Positions 18,610-26,286 of a stretch of 47,724 bases of DNA are shown piece by piece. Below the pieces are notes generated by a model. It did not search any database. It saw only the letters and a list, made by a program, of their open reading frames with translations, and had not been told where the DNA came from. The stretch comes from Myxococcaceae bacterium (GTDB lineage Bacteria; Myxococcota; Myxococcia; Myxococcales; Myxococcaceae). Both the position numbers and the translations under genes were made by a program. Numbering within the stretch: position 1 is the first letter of the stretch; each line of letters begins with the position of its first letter. The stretch is from NCBI GenBank assembly GCA_020247085.1, contig JADCJJ010000415.1, forward strand, positions 1-47,724, read 5' to 3'.

Positions 18610-20045
18610 GCGGCGCTCCGCAGCGGCTCGGCGCTCTTCCCGGCGGCCTCGACGGCCCGCCGGACCCGCGCCGCGATCTCGGTTGGGCTGAGTGTTCCCT
18701 TCACGAAGATCTGCGCCTTCGCCTCGCGCAGGCGGACGAGGTCAGCCCCCTCGGGGCTGGTGGCGGAGAAGACCAGGACGGGCATGTGGGCTCCCGCTGC
18801 GAGACTGCGTAGCTTGTCGAGCACTTCGAAGCCGTCGAGCTCGGGCATCAAGAGGTCGAGCAGCAGCACCTGCGGGGCCTGCGCCATGATGGCCTCGAGC
18901 GCGCGCTGGCCGTTGGCGGCCTGCCTGACGACCATGCCGTGGGCCTCGAGCACCCGGGCCAGCATGAGGCGCGTGGCGTCGTCGTCCTCGGCCACCACCA
19001 CGTCGATGCGGGGCGCGCTCGCCCCGAGCGGCGTCACCGCGCCCGAGGCGGGCGCCAGGGGCATGCGCACGACGAAGCAGCTCCCGGCCTCGACCGATGG
19101 GTCGAGCTCGACCGAGCCGCCCATCGAGGCGCTCCAGCGCTTCACCAGCGCCAGGCCGAGCCCCGTGCCGCCGTGGTAGCGGGCGGTCGACGAGTCGGCC
19201 TGCCGGAACGGCTCGAAGACGGCCTCGCGCTGCGCCGGGGGAATGCCGGCGCCGGTGTCTCGCACCTCGAGGCGGCACCACTCGCCGTCCCGCTTCGCCA
19301 CCACCTCGACGCGCCCGCGGCGAGGGGTGAACTTGACGGCGTTGCCGACGAGGTTGACGAGCACCTGCTTCACCCGGAGCGCGTCGCCGAGCAGCGCCAG
19401 GCCCGCCTCGCAGTCCACGCGCAGCTCGAGGTCTTTCCGGTGGGCGAGTCCGCCGAGCAGCGCCGTGACCTCGCTCACCAGCAGCCCCACCTGAACGCGC
19501 TCGCGGTCGAACGACAGCTGACCGGCGTCAGCCTTCGAGAAGTCGAGCACGTCAGAGACGAGCGACATCAGGTGGTGGGCGGCCGCACGGGCGTCGGCGA
19601 GGTACTCGGCCTGCGTCGGGTTGACCGGGCCTGCCGAGCCGTCGCTGACGAGCTCGGTAAAGCCGATGACGGCGTGCAGCGGCGTGCGCAGCTCGTGCGA
19701 GACGGTCGCGAGGAAGGTCGAGCGGCTCTCTCGCGCGTCCTCCAGCGCCTGCTCGAGCCCCGCGGCGCTGGACTTCCACACCTCGACGCGCCCCCGCTCC
19801 GCCGCCAGCTCGGTCTCGAGGCCGCGCAGCCGCTCGGTCAGCGCCGCGCGCTCCGCCTCGAGGCTCGCCGTCACCCGGGCCCGCTCGTCGGCCTGCCGGC
19901 CCCGGCGCCGCTCGGCGCGCACGAGGCTGGTGGCCACCGCGCCCACGACGATGAGGGCCGCCCCCAACGAGGCGCCGGAGCCGAGGTGCGAGGCGGCCCA
20001 GATGAGGAGGGCCCCGCCGACCGCGCTGATCCAGACCCCACGCAT
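18606..20045 (-). CDS. Membrane hybrid histidine kinase with C-terminal receiver
   Basis: The 479 residues start with two short membrane helices (about 5-20 and 26-43) and almost no periplasmic loop. A coiled coil follows (about 48-110), then HisKA with His117 in FLATVSHELRTPLHAVIGF. The ATPase domain includes VLVNLVGNAVKFTPRRG, DTGAGIPPAQREAVFEPF and GGTGLGLALVKRWSASMGG. A C-terminal receiver has its Asp in VLLLDLLMPELDGFEVLD (near residue 395). With no external sensor domain the signal is probably intramembrane or cytoplasmic. The stop overlaps the start of the second kinase. Confidence 0.92.
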   Translation of the reverse strand: MRGVWISAVGGALLIWAASHLGSGASLGAALIVVGAVATSLVRAERRRGRQADERARVTASLEAERAALTERLRGLETELAAERGRVEVWKSSAAGLEQALEDARESRSTFLATVSHELRTPLHAVIGFTELVSDGSAGPVNPTQAEYLADARAAAHHLMSLVSDVLDFSKADAGQLSFDRERVQVGLLVSEVTALLGGLAHRKDLELRVDCEAGLALLGDALRVKQVLVNLVGNAVKFTPRRGRVEVVAKRDGEWCRLEVRDTGAGIPPAQREAVFEPFRQADSSTARYHGGTGLGLALVKRWSASMGGSVELDPSVEAGSCFVVRMPLAPASGAVTPLGASAPRIDVVVAEDDDATRLMLARVLEAHGMVVRQAANGQRALEAIMAQAPQVLLLDLLMPELDGFEVLDKLRSLAAGAHMPVLVFSATSPEGADLVRLREAKAQIFVKGTLSPTEIAARVRRAVEAAGKSAEPLRSAA

Positions 20046-20154
20046 TCGCTGCCTGAGACAGCATGTCCGGTGCCAGCCGGGAAGACGCGGAAGCCTTCGA
20101 CCCGGCCCGGGTCGCCGGTGACGGCCGGGTCGAGCCAGACCCCAGCCTGAATGA

Positions 20155-20227
20155 CCTTGGGGGTCGCGGTGACCTGCCCCCTGGCGTCAGCCTCAGGCCT
20201 GCGCCGGCCTCCCAGGGGGCCCCAAGG
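20155..20227 (-). terminator. Nested inverted repeats downstream of gyrA
   Basis: Three palindromic pairs nest within 73 bases. The outer is CCTTGGGG (20155-20162) with CCCCAAGG (20220-20227). The middle is GCCCCCTGG (20176-20184) with CCAGGGGGC (20212-20220). The inner is AGGCC (20195-20199) with GGCCT (20206-20210). The outer and middle stems share one base. The element begins 16 bases past the gyrA stop, so it is most likely the gyrA transcription end. No T-run follows it. Confidence 0.5.
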
Positions 20228-20242
20228 GCTCCCCGGCCAGGC

Positions 20243-23044
20243 TCAGGGCGACGGCTCGCCGTCGCCGCCCCCGGCGCCATCAAGCCCGCTGGTCGCCGGC
20301 ACCGTCACGCCCGTGGCGCCGTCGGCCCCGGGCGCCTGCCCGTTCACCGCCGGCGGCGCGGCCTCGCCCGGCTCGCCGTCGACCGGCGCCTCGCCGAGCT
20401 CGTCGTCCTTCACCTCGGGCACGTGGCTCAGGCCGGCGACCTTCTCGTCGGCCCCGTCGAGGGTGATGAGGCGCACGCCCTGGGTGTTCCGGCCGATGAC
20501 CGAGATGTCCTTCACCTTCATGCGAATGAGCACCCCCGAGGTGGTGACGATCATCACCTCGTCGGTGTCGCGCACCTGCACCGCGCCGACGACGCGCCCG
20601 TTCCGCTCGGTCGTCTTGATGTCGATGATGCCCTTCCCGCCGCGCCCCTGCGTGCGGTACTCGTCCTCGAGCGTGCGCTTGCCGTAGCCGTTCTCGGTGA
20701 CGGTGAGCAGCGTGGTGCCTTTCTCGACGACCTCGGCGCTCACCACCTCGTCGCCAGCCTCGAGGGTGATGCCCTTGACGCCGACGGCGCCGCGGCCCAT
20801 CGAGCGCACCTCCTCCTCGGCGAAGCGAATCGACATGCCCTGGGCCGTCGAGAGCAGCACGTCCTTCGTGCCGTCGGTGATCTTCACCGCCACCAGCGCG
20901 TCGCCGTCTTCGATGGTGATGGCGGCGATGCCCGACGAGCGCACGTTCGAGAAGGCGGTGAGGTCGGTGCGCTTGACGGTGCCGTTGCGGGTGACGAAGA
21001 GCACGAAGCGGCTCTCGGTGAACTCCTTCGTCACCAGCATCTGCGCGAGCGTCTCGCCCTCGGTGAACTGCACCAGGTTGACGATGGGCTTGCCCTTCGA
21101 GGTGCGGCTCCCCTCGGGGATCTCGTGCACCTTGAGCCAGTAGAGCCGGCCGCGGGTGGTGAGCGGCAACACGTAGGCGTGGGTCGAGGCGACGAAGATG
21201 TCGGTGACGAAGTCGTCTTCCTTCGTGGTGGCGCCGGTCTTGCCCCTGCCGCCGCGCTTCTGCGCGCGGTACTCGGTGAGGCGGGTGCGCTTGATGTAGC
21301 CAGCGTGCGACAGCGTGACGACCATGTCCTCTTCGGCGATGAGGTCTTCGACGCGCATCTCGGTGAGCTCACCGGTGATCTCGGTGCGGCGCTCGTCGGC
21401 GTACTTCTGGCGCACCTCCTTGAGCTCGGCCTTGATGACCGAGAGCAGCGAGGCCTCGTTCTGCAAGATGTCCTCGAGCCGTGCGCTGGTGCGCACCAGG
21501 TCGATGAGCTCGGTGAAGAGCTCCTCGAGCTGCAGGCCGGTGAGGCGCTGCAGGCGCATGTCGAGAATGCTCTGGGCCTGGGCCTCGCTGAAGCCCGGCT
21601 CGTAGGCGCGGGTGAGGCCGGCGTACGAGGGCTCGGCGTTGCGGGCGCGGGCCGCGAGCAGCTCCATCGACTGCTTGAGCGCGCCCACGTCGACCTTCGG
21701 CAGCTTCACGTAGCTGGGGTGCTCGTACAGCGCCGGCGAGGCGATGTTCATCAGGCCCCAGCGGGCCTCGTCGGGGTCCTTAGAGGCGCGGATGACGGCG
21801 ATGAGGTGGTCGAGGAAGTCGCGGGTGATGGTGGCGACGAGCAGGCCCTCGACGATGTGCAGGCGCTCCTTCGCCTTCTTCAGCTCGAACCGGCTCCGGC
21901 GCGTGACGACCTCGCGGCGGTGCGCGATGAACCGCTCGAGGATGTCGCGCAGCGACAGCACCTTCGGCTGCCCCTGGTCGATGGCGAGCAGCACGATGCC
22001 GTACGTCGTCTGCATCGCCGTCTGCATGAAGAGGTTGTTGAGCACCACCTCGGCTTGGGCGTCACGCTTGACGTCGATGACGATGCGCGTGGCCCACTTT
22101 TCGCCCCGGCTGTCGGTGTGGTCCTCGATGCTCGAGATGCCCTCGAGCTTCTTGTCGCGCACCAGCGCCGCGACGTCTTCGATGAGCTTCTCCTTGCGCA
22201 GCTGGAAGGGGATCTCGGTGACGATGATCTGCTGGCGCTCGTTCTTGTCGGTGACGATCTCGGCGCGGGCCTTGAGGGTGATCTTCCCCGTGCCGGTGGC
22301 GTAGGCCTCGGCGATGCCGTCGCGCCCGGCGATGAGCCCCCCGGTGGGGAAGTCGGGGCCCTTGATGAGCTGCATCAACTCGGCGAGCACGGCCTTGGGG
22401 TGATCGATGAGGTGAATGACGCCGTCGATGACCTCGCCCAGGTTGTGCGGCGGAATCTTCGTCGCCATGCCGACGGCGATGCCATCGCTGCCGTTGACCA
22501 ACAGGTTCGGGAAGCGCGCCGGCATCACCAGCGGCTCCGCGATGGTGTTGTCGTAGTTGGGGCCGAAGTCGACCGTGTCCTTGTCGAGGTCGGCGAGCAT
22601 CTCGTCGGTGAGACGCTCCATGCGCACTTCGGTGTACCGCATGGCGGCGGGTGAATCGCCGTCCATCGAGCCGAAGTTGCCCTGGCCGTCGACGAGCGGG
22701 TAGCGCATCGACCACGGCTGCGCGAGGCGCACGATGGTGTCGTAGACCGACTGGTCGCCGTGCGGGTGGTACTTGCCGATGACGTCGCCGACGACGCGCG
22801 CCGACTTCTTGTACGGCCGCGTGTACGTGTTCGACAGCTCGTGCATCGCGTACAGCACGCGGCGGTGCACCGGCTTGAGCCCGTCGCGCACGTCTGGCAA
22901 CGCGCGCCCGACGATGACGCTCATCGAGTAGGCCAGGTAGCTGTCCTCCATCTCTGACTCGATGGAGATGGGCAGCACGTTTCCGATGGAGCCAGGCGGG
23001 GGCGCCGGCGGCGGGGCTTCGGGCGTCTTGACGTCGTCGGACAT
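20243..23044 (-). CDS. gyrA: DNA gyrase subunit A
   Basis: This subunit breaks and rejoins DNA during negative supercoiling. The ATG at 23044 (MSDDVKTPEAPPP) gives 933 aa; an upstream in-frame start would add 21 unconserved residues. The catalytic Tyr137 lies in AAMRYTEVRM. The C-terminal domain has the GyrA-box QKRGGRG, which marks gyrase rather than topoisomerase IV, and beta-pinwheel repeats. The protein ends in a long acidic, Gly/Pro-rich tail of about 60 residues. In the quinolone-determining region it reads HPHGDQSVYD, so Gln98 occupies the position of E. coli Ser83, while Asp102 matches Asp87. Confidence 0.97.
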   Translation of the reverse strand: MSDDVKTPEAPPPAPPPGSIGNVLPISIESEMEDSYLAYSMSVIVGRALPDVRDGLKPVHRRVLYAMHELSNTYTRPYKKSARVVGDVIGKYHPHGDQSVYDTIVRLAQPWSMRYPLVDGQGNFGSMDGDSPAAMRYTEVRMERLTDEMLADLDKDTVDFGPNYDNTIAEPLVMPARFPNLLVNGSDGIAVGMATKIPPHNLGEVIDGVIHLIDHPKAVLAELMQLIKGPDFPTGGLIAGRDGIAEAYATGTGKITLKARAEIVTDKNERQQIIVTEIPFQLRKEKLIEDVAALVRDKKLEGISSIEDHTDSRGEKWATRIVIDVKRDAQAEVVLNNLFMQTAMQTTYGIVLLAIDQGQPKVLSLRDILERFIAHRREVVTRRSRFELKKAKERLHIVEGLLVATITRDFLDHLIAVIRASKDPDEARWGLMNIASPALYEHPSYVKLPKVDVGALKQSMELLAARARNAEPSYAGLTRAYEPGFSEAQAQSILDMRLQRLTGLQLEELFTELIDLVRTSARLEDILQNEASLLSVIKAELKEVRQKYADERRTEITGELTEMRVEDLIAEEDMVVTLSHAGYIKRTRLTEYRAQKRGGRGKTGATTKEDDFVTDIFVASTHAYVLPLTTRGRLYWLKVHEIPEGSRTSKGKPIVNLVQFTEGETLAQMLVTKEFTESRFVLFVTRNGTVKRTDLTAFSNVRSSGIAAITIEDGDALVAVKITDGTKDVLLSTAQGMSIRFAEEEVRSMGRGAVGVKGITLEAGDEVVSAEVVEKGTTLLTVTENGYGKRTLEDEYRTQGRGGKGIIDIKTTERNGRVVGAVQVRDTDEVMIVTTSGVLIRMKVKDISVIGRNTQGVRLITLDGADEKVAGLSHVPEVKDDELGEAPVDGEPGEAAPPAVNGQAPGADGATGVTVPATSGLDGAGGGDGEPSP

Positions 23045-23104
23045 GTCGGTTCGGGCTCGCGCTGAGGGAAGACCTGCGACAGGGCAGCACGGGCGAAGCG
23101 GTGA

Positions 23105-23133
23105 CACCTACCCCTGCGACGGGCCTGTTGCAA
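23105..23133 (-). promoter_or_regulatory. Possible gyrA promoter
   Basis: On the minus strand TTGCAA (23133-23128) and TAGGTG (23110-23105) are separated by 17 bases and lie about 60 bases before the gyrA ATG. The match to the housekeeping consensus is fair at -35 and weak at -10, so this is only a candidate. A CCCGGC/GCCGGG hairpin with a T-rich loop (23150-23171) lies just upstream and may end the preceding transcript. Confidence 0.25.
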
Positions 23134-23238
23134 CGAGTCTCGCGCGCCGCCCGGCCGCAAAAAACGCCGGGGATTCAAGACCTTGCAAGACACTCACCGC
23201 TCACCCGGCAGCCCCGCCGGGCGCCCGCGAACGCCGCG

Positions 23239-23667
23239 TCAGAAGCGACCCTGGAGCACGACGGCGCCGCTACCGGGCATCGCCGCTGGCAGCACCACCA
23301 CCGCCGGCCGCGTGACGCCCTCGACGACGAGCCACGCGACCGACCCAGCGAGCAACAGGCCGCCCAGCGCGAGCAGGCTCCCACCGAGCGCGGTGTCGAC
23401 GGCGCCCCTTTGGCGGGCCGCCTGCCCCTCTGCCAGCAGCTCGCGGCTCGACTGGGCGCGCTGTGCCGGGGTGAGGCGCTCGACGCGCACCCCGAGGGCG
23501 GTGAGATCGGCGTACGCGCTCTCGGCCACGAACAGCCGCCAGATGCCCACGCCGATGCCCGCGAGCCCGACGGCGCCGACGGCCAGCGGCTCGGCGTTCA
23601 GCGGCCGAGGCGCAGGCGCGACCGACACCGCCGTCGAGACCAGCGCGACCGCGAGGAGCACACCCAT
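23239..23667 (-). CDS. Small membrane protein of unknown function
   Basis: The ATG at 23667 gives 142 aa; a GTG ten codons earlier is possible. A hydrophobic or signal-like N-terminus (MGVLLAVALVSTAVSVA) is followed by a second hydrophobic segment (about 28-45). A polar helix rich in Arg, Gln and Glu lies at about 60-90, and a third membrane segment at about 95-115 (LGGSLLALGGLLLAGSVAWL). No family was recognised. It lies downstream of the TerB-like gene on the same strand and may share its transcript. Confidence 0.65.
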   Translation of the reverse strand: MGVLLAVALVSTAVSVAPAPRPLNAEPLAVGAVGLAGIGVGIWRLFVAESAYADLTALGVRVERLTPAQRAQSSRELLAEGQAARQRGAVDTALGGSLLALGGLLLAGSVAWLVVEGVTRPAVVVLPAAMPGSGAVVLQGRF

Positions 23668-23718
23668 GCGAGTCGCCGACCCTACCCCAGCGGACACGTC
23701 ACGGCATGGCGGTGCGCT

Positions 23719-24291
23719 TCAGCGGGGCGCGAAGGCCTGCTCCAGCCGCTCGAGCACCCGCCGCTCAGCGGCCGACACGGCGAAGCCCGCGCCGAGGAGC
23801 CCGCCCGACGCCTCGGCGACCAGCCGCGCCCGGCCGAGCACCTCGTTCTTCAACAGCTCGCGGTCCTCGGGCTTCATCTGCTGCACCAGCGCGCCCACGT
23901 AGTCGGCCCAGAGCTGGTGCCACGTCAGCTCCGGCTTCTCGTCGAGCCAGCGCGCCAGCAGCAGCGCGCCCTCGGAGCTGCTGCCGATGCCGACGTTCTC
24001 GGCCTGCTGCAGCACGACGCGGCGCTCCTTGTCGTCGACCTTCCCGTCGGCCCAGGCGACCTCGACGAGCGGGAACATCGACATCACCAGCACGGCGGCG
24101 CCGCCGAGGTTGAGGCTCGCCAGGGCGTCGAGCACCGCTGCGTTGGTGATGCCGGTGAGCCGGGTCAGCTCCTCTTTCGTCGCGGCGCGCACCTGCTGCT
24201 CCTTCAGCTTCTGCAGCGCGGCGTCGTTCTGCTGCTTGAAGAACTGATCCTCGAGGGCTTTGCGGCGATCGTCGAAGGCGTCGGAAGACAT
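23719..24291 (-). CDS. TerB-like domain protein
   Basis: The ATG at 24291 (MSSDAFDDRRKALEDQFF) is preceded by an AAGGTC ribosome site; a start 12 codons upstream would add unconserved residues. The 190-aa protein has an N-terminal charged helix. The segment FPLVEVAWADGKVDDKERRVVL is the typical TerB motif, with conserved acidic residues in an ADG turn. The rest is helical, with no signal peptide. Such domains occur in tellurite-resistance and stress proteins; the role here is unknown. The 42-bp gap to the upstream gene suggests an operon with the next two minus-strand genes. Confidence 0.75.
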   Translation of the reverse strand: MSSDAFDDRRKALEDQFFKQQNDAALQKLKEQQVRAATKEELTRLTGITNAAVLDALASLNLGGAAVLVMSMFPLVEVAWADGKVDDKERRVVLQQAENVGIGSSSEGALLLARWLDEKPELTWHQLWADYVGALVQQMKPEDRELLKNEVLGRARLVAEASGGLLGAGFAVSAAERRVLERLEQAFAPR

Positions 24292-24333
24292 GGCTGACCT
24301 TTTTTCAAACGCGGCGGGGCGATTCAAGGCTCG

Positions 24334-24723
24334 TCATCGGGCCTTCTTCTTCACGTCGACGACGGCGGCCCGCAGCCAGTAGCCCAGCCCGTCGAGGAGC
24401 CCGCCCTGCCCGACGGCGGCCTCGACGGAGGTCGGCACTCCGAGGGCGAAGCGCGGGCGCTCTTCCTGCTCCCGCAGCACCCGCACGAGCTCGCGCTGGA
24501 GCGCCTCGGGCAGCGCGGTGACGTCCGGGACGTAGACGGTGCCCCGGGTGGCCTTCAGCGCCCGGGCCACCTGCGCCGGGTCCTTGACCTCGACGAAGGG
24601 CTCCCCAGGGAGCGCCTCGGCAGCGGCGACGGCGAAGGCGCGCCGCTCTGCCTCACCGCCGCCGGTGAGGAGCATCGACGCCCGGTTCTTCTTGAGCTGC
24701 TCGGCGGAGTACGACGCGTGCAT
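24334..24723 (-). CDS. Stand-alone degenerate sigma-54-activator AAA+ fragment
   Basis: The 129 residues align by eye with the core of a sigma-54-dependent activator ATPase domain. SMLLTGGGEAERRAFAVAAAE sits where Walker A would be, but the GKT residues are lost. RGTVYVPDVTALPEALQREL (60-79) followed by VRVLREQEERP matches the GGTLFLDEI.ELPLxLQxKLLRVLQE pattern, but the Walker B acidic pair is replaced by PD. GAFTGA, the sensor regions and the DNA-binding domain are absent. It therefore cannot be an ordinary ATPase. It may be a regulatory partner that docks on a true activator, or a relic that is still translated. It sits directly upstream of the TerB-like gene. Confidence 0.6.
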   Translation of the reverse strand: MHASYSAEQLKKNRASMLLTGGGEAERRAFAVAAAEALPGEPFVEVKDPAQVARALKATRGTVYVPDVTALPEALQRELVRVLREQEERPRFALGVPTSVEAAVGQGGLLDGLGYWLRAAVVDVKKKAR

Positions 24724-24735
24724 GGGGCCTCCAGA

Positions 24736-26226
24736 TCAGAAGTGGCGGCGGGTCTCGAGCGCCTCGACGAGGGCCGGCGTCACCCGGAACAGCGACACCG
24801 GAGAGGCGCGCCCCTTCACCCGCGCCGGCGGCAGCGGCTCGAGCGCGCCGTAGCGGGCCAGCCCCTCGGCCGTGCCCGCCCCGACGAGGATCTCGTTGGG
24901 CGCGGCCAGCGAGCAGAGGTGCGAGGCGACGTTCACCGTGTCGCCGATGCACGTGTACTCGGTGCGACGGGCGCTCCCGATGCTGCCGGCGACGACCGGG
25001 CCGGTGTTGAGGCCGACGCCCAGGGCGAGGCGCTCCTCGGGCGCGTGGCGGGCGTTGCGCCGCTGCAGCTCGGCCATCATCTGGAGCGCCGCCGACACCG
25101 CCGCCTCGACGTCGTCGCCGTGGCGCACCGGCGCGCCCCACACGGCCATCAGGCCGTCGCCCAGGTACTTGTCCAGCGTGCCGCCCCACGACAGCACCAC
25201 GTCGGCGAGGCGCCCCAGCACCTCGTTGAGCCGCGCCATCACCTCTTCCGGCTGGAGGACCTCGGCGAAGGCAGTGAAGTTGCGGATGTCGGCGAACAGC
25301 ACCGTCACCACGCGGCGCTCGCCCGAGAGGGCCACGTCGCCCGAGCGCAGCACCTCGTCGACGACCGCGTCAGAGGTATAGCGGGCGAACAGCCGGCGCA
25401 TGCGCTCGGTCTCGGTGGTACGGCGAAGCACCGACTCGATGCGGGCGGCCACCTCGGCCATCGAAGCGCCCTTGTGCACGTAGTCGTCGGCGCCCGCCTT
25501 CAGCAGGCCCACCCGCTGGGCCTCGGCGTCGTTGGCGGTGAGTACCAGCACGGGCAGCTCGCGCCGCGGGCCCGACTTGATGCGCCGGCACAGCTCGGCG
25601 CCGTCGAGGCCCGGCATGTCGAGGTCGGTCAGCACCAGATCGGGCTTGACCACGTCGAGCTGCTCGAGCGCGAGGAAGGGGTCGGTGAAGACGGCCACCT
25701 CGTAGCCGTGCGTCACCAGCCCCTCTTCGATGACCGCGCAGGCGAGGTCGCTGTCGTCCACCACCATCACCCGCCGCCCGTTCATCACCGGCGCGCCCGG
25801 GGTGCCGCGGCCCCGGTCGAGCCCCTCGGGCGCGGCGCTCATTCGCTGCTGGAGCCCGATCGCCTCGTACACCTGCTGGTAGGTGCACGCGCCGGCCTCG
25901 ACCAGCAGCTCCCCCAGGCGCCGCCCTTCGCGCTGCTGCTGCGCCAGCGCCTGCTCCAGCGCACCCGGGTCGACGTAGCGCAGCCCGACGAGGACCTCAC
26001 CCAGCGGCGGCCGGTCGAGCGTCACGCCCTCTTCGCCCCGCGCCACGGCGACCGACAGCGCGCGCTGCAGCTGGGGGCGCGTGAGGTACCCGAGCGAGAG
26101 CAGGGCCTCTCCGACGCGCGAGCCGGTGAGCGGCTGCAGCGCCAACGCCTCTTGCACCTGGCCCTCGGTCACCAGGCCCAGCTCGATGAGGAGGTCGCCG
26201 AAGCGACGTGTGGAGTCGACGGTCAC
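24736..26226 (-). CDS. MshEN-MshEN-REC class III nucleotidyl cyclase
   Basis: The 496-aa protein has four 24-residue motifs of the MshEN type: 8-31 with 37-60, and 74-97 with 103-126. Each pair is separated by exactly 5 residues, giving two tandem candidate c-di-GMP-binding domains. A receiver follows (about 152-270, Asp201 in [13 protein letters not shown]). A class III adenylate/guanylate cyclase domain lies at about 300-480: metal Asp313 (LFADIRNF), Lys353 and Asp357 ([14 protein letters not shown]), and Asn432 in [11 protein letters not shown]. The transition-state Arg expected four residues after that Asn is His436. The start is GTG. It is a soluble protein that could connect c-di-GMP, phosphorelay and cAMP signalling. 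Confidence 0.88.
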   Translation of the reverse strand: MTVDSTRRFGDLLIELGLVTEGQVQEALALQPLTGSRVGEALLSLGYLTRPQLQRALSVAVARGEEGVTLDRPPLGEVLVGLRYVDPGALEQALAQQQREGRRLGELLVEAGACTYQQVYEAIGLQQRMSAAPEGLDRGRGTPGAPVMNGRRVMVVDDSDLACAVIEEGLVTHGYEVAVFTDPFLALEQLDVVKPDLVLTDLDMPGLDGAELCRRIKSGPRRELPVLVLTANDAEAQRVGLLKAGADDYVHKGASMAEVAARIESVLRRTTETERMRRLFARYTSDAVVDEVLRSGDVALSGERRVVTVLFADIRNFTAFAEVLQPEEVMARLNEVLGRLADVVLSWGGTLDKYLGDGLMAVWGAPVRHGDDVEAAVSAALQMMAELQRRNARHAPEERLALGVGLNTGPVVAGSIGSARRTEYTCIGDTVNVASHLCSLAAPNEILVGAGTAEGLARYGALEPLPPARVKGRASPVSLFRVTPALVEALETRRHF

Positions 26227-26286
26227 CGCGAGCGCGATGCTAGCTCCCCGGCCCGGCGGCGAACACCGCCATCGACGGGCCCACGC

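Noticed and set aside
17239-19179. 646-codon plus-strand frame opposite the two kinases
   Set aside because: Shadow of the kinase genes; it begins inside purF in the wrong frame.
20063-22654. 863-codon plus-strand frame opposite gyrA
   Set aside because: No recognisable domain and biased antisense composition; gyrA on the other strand is certain.
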